From the NCBI GenBank assembly GCA_963775625.1, contig CAVZJM010000004.1:62001-126000 (forward strand): 64,000 nucleotides of DNA, read 5' to 3'. The DNA comes from JAIBJN01 sp963775625. Its GTDB lineage: Bacteria; Actinomycetota; Thermoleophilia; Gaiellales; Gaiellaceae. Positions 8,461 to 17,152 of this stretch are shown here, in pieces; position 1 is the first letter of the stretch; each line of letters begins with the position of its first letter. Made by a program: the position numbers and the translations under genes. The notes beneath the pieces were generated by a model. It saw only the letters and a program-made list of their open reading frames with translations, made no database searches and had not been told where the DNA came from.

Positions 8461-8909
8461 TGGACGAGCGGCTGACTCCCCAACAGCACGCCCGCCTGTC
8501 CGCCGAGCTCGCGGAGCTCGAGGGGCCGAAGAGGGCCGAGATCGTGCAGGCGATCGCCGTCGCGCGCGGCCACGGCGACCTCTCGGAGAACTTCGAGTAC
8601 CACGCGGCCAAGAACGAGCAAGGGCTCCTCGAGCGGCGGATCTCCATCCTGCGTGGACGGCTCGACGGCGCGGTCGTCGTCGAGGCCGGAGGCTCGGACA
8701 CGGCAGCCGTCGGCTCACACGTCGTGGTCGAGGACGAGACCGGCACGCTGATGGAGCTGGAGATCTCGGCGGTCGGCGGCGACGGCACGGTCTCGCCGAC
8801 CTCTCCACTCGGCAAGGCGCTGCTCGGCCGCAAGGCCGGCGAGACGGTCGACGTCCAGGCCCCGCGTGGCGTATGGAAGGCGACTATCGTCGAGATCCGC
8901 GCGGCCTGA
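8460..8909 (+). CDS. greA: Transcription elongation factor GreA
   Basis: At 149 residues this has the standard GreA length. The N-terminal coiled coil (residues 1-75) carries GDLSENFEYHAAKNEQ, whose acidic tip residues insert into RNA polymerase's secondary channel to stimulate cleavage of backtracked RNA. The C-terminal FKBP-like domain contains VSPTSPLGKALLGRKAGETV. The start overlaps the typA stop codon. No separate ribosome site is obvious, which is consistent with coupling. Confidence 0.95.
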   Translation: MDERLTPQQHARLSAELAELEGPKRAEIVQAIAVARGHGDLSENFEYHAAKNEQGLLERRISILRGRLDGAVVVEAGGSDTAAVGSHVVVEDETGTLMELEISAVGGDGTVSPTSPLGKALLGRKAGETVDVQAPRGVWKATIVEIRAA

Positions 8910-8990
8910 CCTGAGCGCGTCGTCGGCAGAAGACGCTTCCTTGTCTCGGCCGTGGCGCGATAATGGCTGCCCCAACGGGAGGAGAGGACA

Positions 8991-9770
8991 ATGGCTGCCA
9001 CCAAGACGCCACCGGCGCTGACCAACGAGCAGATCGTCGAGGTGCTCGCGCTCACCAAGGATTCGGACAGCGTCGAGCTCAAGCTCACCGTTCCCGCCGA
9101 CGCACAGCGCACGGCGGCCAAGGCGCTCGACATCGACCCGCTCGACGCGCAGATCCGTCAGGTCTTCTTCTTCGACACCCCGGACCTGACGCTCAACGGG
9201 AGCGGCGTCGTCGTGCGCGCCCGCCGGGTGCAGGGAAAGGGGGACGACACCGTCGTCAAGCTGCGGCCGGTGGTGCCGCAGGAGCTCCCGGAAGAGCTCC
9301 GTGCCATGCCGGCCTTCAACGTCGAGGTCGACGCGATGCCCGGCGGCTTCGTCTGCTCCGGCTCGATGAAAGGCGCGCTCGAGAAGCCACGCGTCAGGGA
9401 GACTGTGGAGGGCGACCGCCCGCTCCGCAAGCTCTTCACGAAGGAGCAGCGGGCGTTCTACGCCGCGCATGCGCCCGAGGGCCTCGCGCTCGACGACCTC
9501 TCGACGTTGGGCCCGATCTTCGTCCTCAAGGTGAAGTTCGCCCCGCCCGAGCTCGGGCGGAAGGTCGTCGCGGAAGTGTGGCTCTATCCCGACGACTCGC
9601 GCCTGCTCGAGCTCTCGACCAAGTGCGCCCCGGGCGAGGCGTTCCAGGTCTCGGCCGAGACCCGCGCCTTCCTGACCGAGCGGGGCATCGACATGAGCGG
9701 CGACCAGGAGACGAAGACGCGCAAGGCGCTCGAGTTCTTCGCAGGGCACCTGAGTGCCCAGGGTGACTGA
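8991..9770 (+). CDS. CYTH-like domain protein
   Basis: This 259-residue protein resembles the CYTH/triphosphate tunnel fold. An early VELKLTVP strand stands in place of the canonical ExExK. It is followed by FFFDTPDLTLNGSGVVVRARRV with the paired basic residues, then DDTVVKLRP, and later acidic/basic strands (FNVEVDAM, VLKVKF, VAEVWLYPDDSRLLELSTK). CYTH enzymes hydrolyse or bind triphosphates, polyphosphate or nucleotides; the substrate here is unknown. A strong GGGAGGAGAGG ribosome site sits just before the ATG. The next gene overlaps its 3' end. Confidence 0.7.
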   Translation: MAATKTPPALTNEQIVEVLALTKDSDSVELKLTVPADAQRTAAKALDIDPLDAQIRQVFFFDTPDLTLNGSGVVVRARRVQGKGDDTVVKLRPVVPQELPEELRAMPAFNVEVDAMPGGFVCSGSMKGALEKPRVRETVEGDRPLRKLFTKEQRAFYAAHAPEGLALDDLSTLGPIFVLKVKFAPPELGRKVVAEVWLYPDDSRLLELSTKCAPGEAFQVSAETRAFLTERGIDMSGDQETKTRKALEFFAGHLSAQGD

Positions 9771-10368
9771 CCAGCGCCACCCGGCGCGCCGCCCGACCGG
9801 CTGGATCGTGCTCACGGGCGCGCTCCTGGCCGCCGTCATCGGGCTGGCGATCTGGGCGGCGGTGCTCCAGAGCGACCAGGACGACGTCAACGCGGCGAGC
9901 GCCGCCCGGATCGAGGAGCTGGAGCAGGAGAACGCCGAGCTCCAGCAGCAGGTCGCGGACTTCGAGCAGGACGTCGCCGATCTCCAGCAGCAGCTCGACG
10001 ACCAGCAGGCAGCGGCCGAGAGCGCCGCCGCCGAAGCCCAGAGCGAGCTCGACGCCGCCCGGGAGCAGTACGAGAGCGTTGCCGCCGAGCTGGGCGCGAA
10101 GGGCCAGGACCTCGCCGACAGCCTGGCGGAGCTGGAGCAGTTAGCCGAGGAGGCCGACGCCGCGCTCGGCGAGGCGCAGGGCGCGGCCGCGTCCGCCCAG
10201 GATCGCGCCAGGGCTCAGAGGGCCCGCGCCGAGCTGGCGGAGGCGTGCCTGGCCGCGGTCGCGGACGTGCTCGAGCGCCTGTACGCCGCCGACGACCCCG
10301 CCGAGGAGCTCGACCGGGCGGCGCGCGAGCTGGAGGAGATCGCCGCGGACTGCGCGCCGGCGGACTAA
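9754..10368 (+). CDS. Membrane-anchored coiled-coil hypothetical protein
   Basis: The 204-residue protein has one N-terminal transmembrane helix (WIVLTGALLAAVIGLAIWAAVL). A long heptad-rich coiled coil follows (residues ~45-150, e.g. IEELEQENAELQQQVADFEQ), then a short C-terminal part with two cysteines. It probably faces outward as an envelope scaffold or sensor stalk, which is inference. The start may be GTG 9754 or GTG 9763; both overlap the preceding CYTH-like gene, implying coupling. Confidence 0.8.
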   Translation: MPRVTDQRHPARRPTGWIVLTGALLAAVIGLAIWAAVLQSDQDDVNAASAARIEELEQENAELQQQVADFEQDVADLQQQLDDQQAAAESAAAEAQSELDAAREQYESVAAELGAKGQDLADSLAELEQLAEEADAALGEAQGAAASAQDRARAQRARAELAEACLAAVADVLERLYAADDPAEELDRAARELEEIAADCAPAD

Positions 10369-10472
10369 GAACTCCCGCCGCGATGCCCGAGCTCGCCCTC
10401 TTCGGCGTCCTGATCGAGGTCGCCACACGCGCCGGCAGGAACGAGTAGCCGGGAGGAGAACGAGGGCAAGCC

Positions 10473-11325
10473 ATGCCTGCCCTCGTTCGGCGTCTCTGGC
10501 ACGCGGGGCGAGAGGCCGCGGAGGCCTACAGCCGGAACCTCTGCCCCCAGCTTGCCTCGGCCATCGCCTACCGCGTCCTCTTCTCGCTCTTCCCGCTCGC
10601 GATCTTCCTCGTCTCGATCTTCGGGCTCCTGATCGAGAACGACGAGCGTCGCGACGAGATCATCACGTGGCTCGTCGACAACCTGAGCCTGTCTCCGGAC
10701 GGGAGCGTACGGCTCGACGAGGCGGTCGCGGGGCTCGCGAGCCCGACATCGGCCCTGGGGCTGATCGCGCTCCTCGGTGTCCTCTGGGCGGCGAGCGGCA
10801 TGATGGCTGCCATCCGCATCGCGCTCACGAGCGTCTGGGGCACCGAGCGCATGCAGGCCTGGCGAGGCAAGGCGGTCGACCTCGTGCTCGTTCTCCTTGC
10901 GGGAGTTCTCCTCCTCGTCGCCTTCGGCCTGACGCTGCTCGTCCGGCTCGTCGAGGACATGGGGCGCAAGGTTGGATCGGCGCTCGGTCTCGAGCAGCTC
11001 GGGTCCGCGGCCGGCGACGTTGCGCAGGCGGTGGTCTCCCTGGGCGTGATCTTCGGGGTGGTGCTCCTCCTGTACCGCTACGTGCCCGCCGGCGCGGCCT
11101 CGCTTCGCCGATCTCTGGGCGCCGGCGCTGCTCGTCGCGGTCGCGGTCGGGGCGACGCAGGTCGGCTACGGCTTCTACCTGTCGAGGTTCGCCGATTACA
11201 ACCTCGTCTACGGATCGCTCGCAGCCGTGGTCGGCTTCCTCTTCCTCGTCTACCTCTGCGCCGCGATCTTCCTCTTCGGAGCGCAGCTCGCCGCGCTCTG
11301 GGCGAGCCCTGCCAGGAGGGCCTAG
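10473..11325 (+). pseudogene. YihY/virulence factor BrkB family membrane protein, frameshifted
   Basis: The first frame gives an N-terminal PQLASAIAYRVLFSLFPLAIFL helix and several further hydrophobic helices, the family pattern of about six membrane spans. Near 11085-11095, within GCCGGCGCGG, the frame is lost after LLYRYVPA. The conserved ending resumes in the next frame as RFADLWAPALLVAVAVG, then GYGFYLSRFADYNLVYGSLA and the final helices, to TAG at 11323-11325. One extra G or C would explain this. The join restores a normal ~280-residue YihY protein, so a sequence indel is likely. The family's transport role is unresolved. Confidence 0.75.
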
Positions 11326-12143
11326 TACGGCAGCTCGACGTCGCTGACGTCGAGGCCCAGCGAGTTCGCCAGGCGCACGCCGTCGTCGAGGTCCTCGCGG
11401 AGCCGCTGCACGTCGCGATCGTGCATGGCGCGCCCGATCCAGGCGCGTGCCGGGGGGCGCCAGAGCGCGTGCTCGACGAAGATCGGGAGCATCCGGTTCG
11501 CCGCGGTCACGAGCTTCTGCTTGGTTCGCCGCGTGGCGTCCTCGAGCAGCACCCGCTCGTACGCCATGCCGGCGCCGTGGTGGATGCCGTCGTCGATCGT
11601 GAGGCGGTTGCAGATGTCCTCGAGGATCGTCCCGCGCGAGGAGCGGGCGATCAACCGGAAGCGCGGGATGATCAGCCGCTCGAAGAAGACCTGCATGAGG
11701 AACACCTTCTCCTCGAGCAGGTCGAGCTCGTCCAGGAACATGCGCGCGAGCTCGTCCAGGTGGGGGTCGCGCTCGGCGGCGCCCCCGACCTCACCCAGGA
11801 GCTTGAGCCACGCCTCCACGTGCCGGGACTCGTCCTGCACCATCGTCGAGTAGTAGAGGCGTGCCTCGTGGTGGGGCGCTGCGTTCAGGAGCTGCGCGGC
11901 CATCTTCACCGCCAGGATGTCCGCCTGGTACTGCTGCGTGATCACGGAGCGCCAGACGTCGGTGCGCCGGGCTTTCTTCTCGGCGGAGCCGCGCGTCTCC
12001 GGGATCGGCGGGATGTCGCTCCACGGGACGTCTGAGGTCTGCCACTCGGCGCGCTTGGCGAGCTCGTAGTAGCGGATGACGCCCGCGCCCCGCTCCGGGG
12101 CGCCGTCCGGCGCCGCTTCCACCCGAAGAGGCTCGACGCTCAT
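11322..12143 (-). CDS. Ferritin-like diiron protein (RNR R2/AurF-like fold)
   Basis: This 273-residue, mostly helical protein has the two-helix metal motifs of the ferritin-like superfamily: QADILAVKMAAQLL..HHEAR, QDESRHVEAW (an ExxH pair), FLDELDLLEEKVF and IDDGIHHG. Such proteins bind two iron or Mn/Fe ions and carry out oxidase or oxygenase chemistry, as in ribonucleotide reductase R2, AurF or R2-like oxidases. Which reaction it performs is not visible. ATG 12143 is chosen over a TTG 14 codons upstream. Its stop codon overlaps the end of the converging YihY gene by four bases. Confidence 0.75.
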   Translation of the reverse strand: MSVEPLRVEAAPDGAPERGAGVIRYYELAKRAEWQTSDVPWSDIPPIPETRGSAEKKARRTDVWRSVITQQYQADILAVKMAAQLLNAAPHHEARLYYSTMVQDESRHVEAWLKLLGEVGGAAERDPHLDELARMFLDELDLLEEKVFLMQVFFERLIIPRFRLIARSSRGTILEDICNRLTIDDGIHHGAGMAYERVLLEDATRRTKQKLVTAANRMLPIFVEHALWRPPARAWIGRAMHDRDVQRLREDLDDGVRLANSLGLDVSDVELPY

Positions 12144-12198
12144 GGAGGGGAGCTTAGCGCGGCCCCCGGCGGCCCGAGCCTCCAACGGCGTGCTCCCG

Positions 12199-12729
12199 TC
12201 AGTCCGCGAGCGTCACCTTGAGGCTGACGATCACGAGGCCCAGCGCGAGATTGACCATGATGAAGACGGCCGTGGCGGGAGTGCTCAGACGCGCCATGCG
12301 CGCGTAGCGCATGCCCTGGAACCCGAGCGTGACCATACAGAGGCCGAGCGCAATCGAGACGGCGGTCGATTCGCTGTACAGCCCGAGGACGCCGAGCAGC
12401 AGTGCCGTTCCTGGTGCGACCCCGGCGAGCGCGATCGAGCTCTCCCGACCGGCCAGCGCCGTGGCGGTCTTGCGACTGAGAGGCCGGCCGCTCGAGAGAC
12501 TGTCGGCGATCGCATGGGCGTACACGTGCGCGCCCCAGAGGATCACCACCGTCGAGACCATGATCACGTCGAGCTCCCAGGCGTCGATCGTGCTGCTGTC
12601 GGCGCCTGCTGCGAGCACGGCCATGACGAGGATCGTCCCGTAGATCGTGCCCGCGATCCGGTCGCTGCTGCCCCAGAGGATGCGGGAGAGGAACTTGTCG
12701 GGACGGGTCGAGTCGACAGCCGGAGCCAT
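12199..12729 (-). CDS. Integral membrane hypothetical protein
   Basis: The product has 176 residues with five or so hydrophobic helices: AGTIYGTILVMAVLAAG, VIMVSTVVILWGAHVYAHAIA, VAPGTALLLGVLGLY, SIALGLCMVTLGFQGM and AVFIMVNLALGLVIVSL. There is a conserved-looking SDRIAGTIYG start and WGAHVYAHA. I do not recognise the family; small transporters or integral sensors are possible. It diverges from the lipoprotein gene at 12761 with only 31 bases between the start codons. Confidence 0.75.
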   Translation of the reverse strand: MAPAVDSTRPDKFLSRILWGSSDRIAGTIYGTILVMAVLAAGADSSTIDAWELDVIMVSTVVILWGAHVYAHAIADSLSSGRPLSRKTATALAGRESSIALAGVAPGTALLLGVLGLYSESTAVSIALGLCMVTLGFQGMRYARMARLSTPATAVFIMVNLALGLVIVSLKVTLAD

Positions 12730-12742
12730 CGGCAGGGATAAT
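12713..12742 (+). promoter_or_regulatory. Candidate promoter for the lipoprotein gene
   Basis: TCGACA at 12713-12718 and GATAAT at 12737-12742 are separated by 18 bases; each differs from the sigma-70 consensus at one position. Transcription would begin near 12749, leaving a leader of about a dozen bases with GAGGAG before the GTG. The -35 box lies inside the first codons of the divergent membrane gene. Confidence 0.4.
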
Positions 12743-12760
12743 CACAGACGAGGAGCCTGT

Positions 12761-13291
12761 GTGAGCCGAACGATTCTGATCTGCATCGTCGCAGCGCTCG
12801 TGCTGGTCGCCGGCTGCGGCGGCGAGGACGAGTCCTCGAGCGAGGCCTGGGTGAGCGACTTCTGCTCGGCCGCGGCCGACTGGCGGACGTCGCTGGAGGA
12901 CATCGTCGGCCAGTTCCAGAGCCCGTCCGATCTCGACGTGGACTCGGTGCAGGCAGCGGTCGACGACGGTCTCGACGCGACCGAGTCCTTCGTGAACGAG
13001 GTCGATGAGCTCGGCGCACCGGAGACCGAGGCCGGACAGGAGGCGGCCGGCATCGTCGACTCGATGACGTCGAGCATCCAGGCGACCGCCGACGATCTGC
13101 GCTCAACCATCGAGGGCGCCGACTCGCTGCAGGACCTGATCGCCCAGGCCGGGCCGGCTACCGCGCAGATCGGTGAGCTCGAGCAGGAGCTGCAGAGCTC
13201 TCTCGACGAGCTCGAAAACCTGGACACCGGCGAGCTGGGGTCAGAGCTCGAGTCGAACGAGGACTGCGCCGCGGCCAAGTCCGGCTCCTAG
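12761..13291 (+). CDS. Lipoprotein, coiled-coil/helical, hypothetical
   Basis: This is a 176-residue lipoprotein. The lipobox LVAGC lies at residues ~16-20 after a hydrophobic leader, so the mature protein would be anchored by its cysteine and exposed outside the cell. The rest is acidic and helical with a cysteine near each end (SDFCSAAADW ... NEDCAAAK). This resembles small actinobacterial hypothetical lipoproteins without known function. The start is GTG 12761, supported by GAGGAG upstream. Its TAG stop lies within the left terminal arm of a dispersed repeat (13290-13454). Confidence 0.8.
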   Translation: MSRTILICIVAALVLVAGCGGEDESSSEAWVSDFCSAAADWRTSLEDIVGQFQSPSDLDVDSVQAAVDDGLDATESFVNEVDELGAPETEAGQEAAGIVDSMTSSIQATADDLRSTIEGADSLQDLIAQAGPATAQIGELEQELQSSLDELENLDTGELGSELESNEDCAAAKSGS

Positions 13292-13454
13292 GAGGGTTTG
13301 ACGAAACGCAGCCTGTGCCGCCGGGCCGCGCTGCTCGCCCCGAGGACTGCGTCCTCAGTCGCGCCCGTAGCCTTGGCTACGAGCGCTCCCTGCGTCCTTG
13401 CCTCGGAACGACCATCGCACCCCGACGGCGAGCGACGTTCCACCAAACCCTCCT
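13290..13454. repeat. Dispersed structured intergenic repeat, copy A (inverted relative to B and C)
   Basis: This 165-bp element is bounded by perfect 11-bp terminal inverted repeats: AGGAGGGTTTG at 13290-13300 and its complement at 13444-13454. It contains internal hairpins CGTAGCC-TT-GGCTACG (13366-13381) and GAGGAC/GTCCTC (about 13342-13356). It fills the whole gap between two converging genes, and one stop codon lies inside its arm. Its reverse complement matches copies at 27040-27208 and 29051-29219 along most of its length. Size and terminal repeats resemble a MITE, but it may equally be a structured RNA or bidirectional terminator. Confidence 0.85.
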
Positions 13455-13457
13455 GGT

Positions 13458-14696
13458 TCAGGCCGCCGCGCGCTCGTCGGCCGCCCACTGCCTCGTCAGG
13501 CTGCGGCAGCGCTCGATCATCTCCTCCTGCCTCTCGGGCTCGACCTCGAGGCGGATGGCGGTGACGACGAGCTCGTCGAACTCGGCGCTCTCGACGTAGT
13601 CGACCGTCAGCTCGTCGAGGTGGGGGAGCACGACGGCGCGGAACTCCTCGAACTCGGCAGTCTGGAAGTAGTCGTCGGCCAGGCCCGCGTAGAGGGCGAG
13701 CTTGTCCTCGTAGGAGAGGTCGTCGCGGTCGCCGACCTCGAAGTACTCCCTCGTGCGCTGGTTCAGTCGCATCGAGCGGCCGCTGACCGAGCAGAACGCG
13801 CACCAGGCGACGAGCGAGCGGATCGCCCAGGGGAAGTAGTAGTGGAGGCTGACGAGCGCGATGTCCGGTGAGGCGTTCGCGTAGTCGATCGGATGCGCCC
13901 GCCCGTCCTTGACGATCGTCTCGCAGGAGTTGAACTCCCAGCGGAAGAACGCGTTGACGACGCGGCTGATGATGCCGACCTCGCGCTCGAGCTCCGTCGG
14001 GAGGAAGCCGCTTTCGACCTGGTAGCGGTAGTGGCCGTGAGCTTCCGGCTCGTAGCGCATCACGCTCGTCTCGGGCCCGATCGAGAGGCTCCGAGTGAAC
14101 ACGTCGTAATCCTCGACGCTCGCCTGCACGTGCATCATGCGCTCGCCCGAGGCGTCGTAGGCTGCCTGCAACTCCTCCGGCCCCGCGATCCGGGTGACGC
14201 CGACCCACATGCCGCCGTCGAAGGGCTTCATGTAGAGGGGGTACCCGACCCACCCGCCGATCTGCCCGAGGTCGAACTCCGGGTTGTACCGCTCCGCCAT
14301 CGGCACGTAGCGCGGGTTGTCGGGCGGGAGCCGGTGCGGAAGGAGCCAGGTCTCCGGGACGCGGAGCCCGAGCCGCATCATCGCGCAGTACGCGGCGTGC
14401 TTCTCCATCGCCTGGAACGTGAACGGGTTGTTGAGGAGGTAGACGTCGTCGAGCAGCGCGATCTTCTTCAGCCACTCGCGCGGGAGGTCGTACCACCAGG
14501 AGAGGCGGTCGATGACGAGGGTGTAGCGCGGGTCGGAGCGGAGGTCGAACGGCTGATTGAGGATCCGGGCCGCGTCCAGCTCGTGCGTCTGGCCCCCGTA
14601 TCGGACTGGGCCGAGCCGGCCGAGGATGGCCTCGAACGCGCTCGGCCAGTCCTCCTCGGTGGCCAGAAGCAGCCCGATCAGGTGGCGCCTCGCCAT
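13458..14696 (-). CDS. ATP-grasp-like protein
   Basis: The product has 412 residues. The central region resembles the ATP-grasp fold: YPLYMKPFDGGMWVGVTRI looks like the nucleotide-binding strand-loop, followed by MMHVQASVEDYDVFTRSLSIG, FRWEFNSCETIVKDGRAHPIDYANASPD (the metal-binding acidic/Asn motif) and a C-terminal helical region. ATP-grasp enzymes ligate a carboxylate to an amine or thiol via an acyl phosphate; the substrates are unknown. ATG 14696 is chosen because the longer reading runs into the divergent cupin gene. It faces the cupin/TIR operon with a 46-base gap. Confidence 0.75.
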   Translation of the reverse strand: MARRHLIGLLLATEEDWPSAFEAILGRLGPVRYGGQTHELDAARILNQPFDLRSDPRYTLVIDRLSWWYDLPREWLKKIALLDDVYLLNNPFTFQAMEKHAAYCAMMRLGLRVPETWLLPHRLPPDNPRYVPMAERYNPEFDLGQIGGWVGYPLYMKPFDGGMWVGVTRIAGPEELQAAYDASGERMMHVQASVEDYDVFTRSLSIGPETSVMRYEPEAHGHYRYQVESGFLPTELEREVGIISRVVNAFFRWEFNSCETIVKDGRAHPIDYANASPDIALVSLHYYFPWAIRSLVAWCAFCSVSGRSMRLNQRTREYFEVGDRDDLSYEDKLALYAGLADDYFQTAEFEEFRAVVLPHLDELTVDYVESAEFDELVVTAIRLEVEPERQEEMIERCRSLTRQWAADERAAA

Positions 14697-14742
14697 CTGT
14701 GCGAGGAGTCTAGGCTGGTCGCGTAGCCGAGAGGAGGTCCGC

Positions 14743-15279
14743 ATGGTCACCGAGGCAAAGCTCGTGCCCAGCGAGAACGGGCTCGTCGCGCAGGGAGACG
14801 GGTGGTTCGTCGTCAACGCGCGCGAGACGCGGTGGAACGCCAACGAGGCGTTCGGCCGCTACACGACGTTCGAGGGCGACGTCCGCTTCCCCGAGCTGGG
14901 CATCAACATCGGCGTATTGGCGCCGGGGCAGCCGGCCTGCATGTACCACGGCGAGAGCGAGCAGGAGGACTTCCTCGTCCTCTCGGGCGAATGCCTGCTC
15001 CTCGTGGAGGGCGAGGAGCGCCGGCTGGGCCCCTGGGACTTCTTCCACTCGCCGGCCTGGACGGAGCACGTTCTCGTAGGGGCCGGCGACGGCCCGTGCG
15101 TCATCCTCGCCATGGGCGCCCGCAAGCCCGGCTCCGAGGTGCGCTACCCGGCGGCCGAGTTCGCTCAGGCCCACGGCGCTGCGGTCTCCGAGACGACGGA
15201 GTCCCCGAAGGAGGCCTACGCGCCCTACCCGGAGGACGTCGAGGGTGCCTACCGTGAGGGGGACCTGCCCCGGTGGTGA
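14743..15279 (+). CDS. Cupin-domain protein
   Basis: This 178-residue single cupin has the two metal-binding motifs. The first is MYHGESEQEDFLVLSGECLLLVEG, giving His and Glu ligands. The second is LGPWDFFHSPAWTEHVLVG, with the terminal His. The extended N- and C-terminal flanks match small actinobacterial cupins of unknown substrate. A GAGGAGG ribosome site (14731-14737) precedes the ATG. Its stop overlaps the GTG of the next gene, making it the first gene of a five-gene co-directional run that includes TIR and SLATT genes. Confidence 0.88.
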   Translation: MVTEAKLVPSENGLVAQGDGWFVVNARETRWNANEAFGRYTTFEGDVRFPELGINIGVLAPGQPACMYHGESEQEDFLVLSGECLLLVEGEERRLGPWDFFHSPAWTEHVLVGAGDGPCVILAMGARKPGSEVRYPAAEFAQAHGAAVSETTESPKEAYAPYPEDVEGAYREGDLPRW

Positions 15280-15710
15280 CGGGGGCGGCCAGGCTCCTCG
15301 CTCCGATCTCGGCGCTGCTGCTCGGCTTTCTCCTGATCATGACCGTGGTGTCCATCGACCACGGCTGGGCGGCCGAGTTCAGCGGTGTCGGCGACTCCGG
15401 CGACGTCTCCGGCGAGTGGGTCACCCGCGGGACGCTCTTTACGCCGCCCCTGGCGCCGATGGTCGCCCAGGCGGTGCTCACCGCCCTTGCGCTCGTCCGG
15501 CGGCGCGTCTGGCAGATCGTCGCGGGCGCCGGGCTGGCGCTGCTCGGGTGCCTCTACGTCGTCGGAAGCCTCGCGGAGCCGCTCGACCCGGTCGCGTCGG
15601 ACCCGAACGTCGCCATCTACGCGCTGATCAGGATCACGGGCCTGGTGGGAGCGGTCGCCCTCGCCGTGGCGGGAGTCGCCGCCGTCCTCGTGGCCCGGCG
15701 CAGCGGCTAG
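15273..15710 (+). CDS. Four-helix membrane hypothetical protein
   Basis: The product has 145 residues with four hydrophobic helices: LLAPISALLLGFLLIMTVVSI, PPLAPMVAQAVLTALALV, IVAGAGLALLGCLYVVGSL and GLVGAVALAVAGVAAVLVA. The first outside loop contains DHGWAAEFSGVGDSGDVSGEW. No family is recognised. Tandem GTG codons at 15273 and 15276 overlap the cupin stop codon, so translation is probably coupled. Position between the cupin and TIR genes suggests shared expression. Confidence 0.75.
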   Translation: MVTGAARLLAPISALLLGFLLIMTVVSIDHGWAAEFSGVGDSGDVSGEWVTRGTLFTPPLAPMVAQAVLTALALVRRRVWQIVAGAGLALLGCLYVVGSLAEPLDPVASDPNVAIYALIRITGLVGAVALAVAGVAAVLVARRSG

Positions 15711-15790
15711 GCGCCGCTTGCCGCTGTCTGAGGCGCCTCGTACACTCGAACCGGAACCCGAGCCCTGGGTGCCAGGGGAGGCGGGCCGGC

Positions 15791-17152
15791 ACGTCCGAGA
15801 TCTTCATCAGCTACCGCCGTGAAGATGCGCCTGCACACGCAGGCCGGCTCTACGACGGCCTCGCCGACCACTTCGGGCCGGAGCAGGTGTTCATAGACGT
15901 CGACACCCTGGAGCCGGGGGTCGACTTCGTCGAGCGCATCCGCTCGGCGGTGGGGACCGCCGACGTGCTCCTCGTCGTCATCGGCCGCGGTTGGCTGAAC
16001 GCGGCGAGCCTGGACGGTGACCGGCGCCTGGACGACCCGGATGATTTCGTCAGGCTCGAGATCGGGATCGCGCTGCGCGGTGACCCCGTCGTCATCCCCG
16101 TGCTCGTGGGCGGAGCGATGATGCCCGCCGAGCACGAGCTGCCGCCCGACCTCGCCCTCCTCGCGCGCCGGAATGCGGTCACGCTGGCCGACGCGGACTG
16201 GCGTCCAGGCCTGGCGCGACTCGTCGCGTCGCTCCGGCGCATCGTCGAGCCGGTGGACGAGCCCGTCGCCGTGCAATCCTTCGAGCTTCCGCAGGAGCAC
16301 CGTGAGGCTCTTGAGACCCCGATCCCGATGCTCGCCACGGGCCTTGCGGTGGGCGGCGCCCTTGCCCTGATCGCCGGAACCTGGTTCCAGGTGGACTTCT
16401 GGGCGCATCCGAGCCCGAGCAGGGACCGCGCCGGGCTGGGGTTCTTCACCAGCGTGGCGCCGATGACCATCGCGGTCGGCGCGGTGGGCTCGCTTCTCCT
16501 CTCGTACTCCCGCGGCGCGGCCAGGCTTGCGACCGGGCTGCTTCTCGGTTTCGCGCTTGCCGGTGTCGCCAGATACCTGAGCCTCGTGGGCGTCTTTTCG
16601 AACACGTCGGACGACGAGGCGTCTCGCATCGTGTCGGGCGCCTGGATCGCGCTCCTGGGCTGCGGACTGCTCGCCGCCGCTGCGGGGATCCGCATCGCTG
16701 CCGACCGCGAGGAGCTGAGTCCGGGGGGCCTCCTGCTGTCGCGGATGCTGGTGATCGGCGGCGCGGGGCTCGTCGTTGCCGGCGCCGTGATCCCGTTTAC
16801 CCGCGATCCGGAGCTGAACGCGCGGACGGTGTTCGACCGAAACGGCAGCTGGAGCGCGCTCGAGCTGATCGCGGCGGCTGCCTTCGCCGTCGCCGTGTCG
16901 TTTTTCCTGGCGAGGCGGCGGACGGCCGCGAGCGGGGCTCTCATCGCGCTCGGATGCTTCCTCAGCCTGCTCTGGAGCGCCCGCTATGTCGGGTTCCCGG
17001 CCTGGCGGCTCGACGACCCCGGCTCGATCGGCGCCGGCGGGCTCGTCGGGCTGGCCGGAGGTCTTGCGATTTTCGTCGGCGGCCTGCACGCGCGCCCGCG
17101 CGCGCAGAGTGGCAGGACGCCGGGCGTACGGTCTGCAGAGGAGGTCCCGTAG
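15791..17152 (+). CDS. TIR-domain protein with C-terminal multi-pass membrane region
   Basis: The N-terminal TIR domain (about residues 1-150) begins SEIFISYRREDAPAHAGRLYD. It has FIDVDTLEPGVDF and VLLVVIGRGWL, then DDFVRLEIGIAL, whose Glu is the expected catalytic residue of NAD-cleaving bacterial TIRs. It ends with VIPVLVGGAMMP. After a linker come about eight membrane helices (from ~residue 180). No ATG, GTG or TTG lies at the expected start; ACG at 15791, nine bases after AGGGGAGG, would give MSEIFISYRR, so a rare ACG start or an ATG-to-ACG change is inferred. The stop abuts the next gene's ATG. A signalling or conflict role is inference. Confidence 0.82.
   Translation, partial: TSEIFISYRREDAPAHAGRLYDGLADHFGPEQVFIDVDTLEPGVDFVERIRSAVGTADVLLVVIGRGWLNAASLDGDRRLDDPDDFVRLEIGIALRGDPVVIPVLVGGAMMPAEHELPPDLALLARRNAVTLADADWRPGLARLVASLRRIVEPVDEPVAVQSFELPQEHREALETPIPMLATGLAVGGALALIAGTWFQVDFWAHPSPSRDRAGLGFFTSVAPMTIAVGAVGSLLLSYSRGAARLATGLLLGFALAGVARYLSLVGVFSNTSDDEASRIVSGAWIALLGCGLLAAAAGIRIAADREELSPGGLLLSRMLVIGGAGLVVAGAVIPFTRDPELNARTVFDRNGSWSALELIAAAAFAVAVSFFLARRRTAASGALIALGCFLSLLWSARYVGFPAWRLDDPGSIGAGGLVGLAGGLAIFVGGLHARPRAQSGRTPGVRSAEEVP

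Noticed and set aside
8943..8966. A promoter TTGTCT...GATAAT before the CYTH-like gene
   Set aside because: The spacing between the boxes is only 12 bases, too short for a sigma-70 promoter.
10383..10448. A 21-codon ATG frame between the coiled-coil gene and the YihY-type gene
   Set aside because: It is too short, has no ribosome site and resembles no known peptide.
13288..13460. Possible short proteins encoded inside the dispersed repeats (peptides containing TQGAL and TGATEDA)
   Set aside because: Similar peptides appear in all three copies simply because the DNA is repeated. None has a ribosome site, and the changes follow base pairing rather than codon positions.
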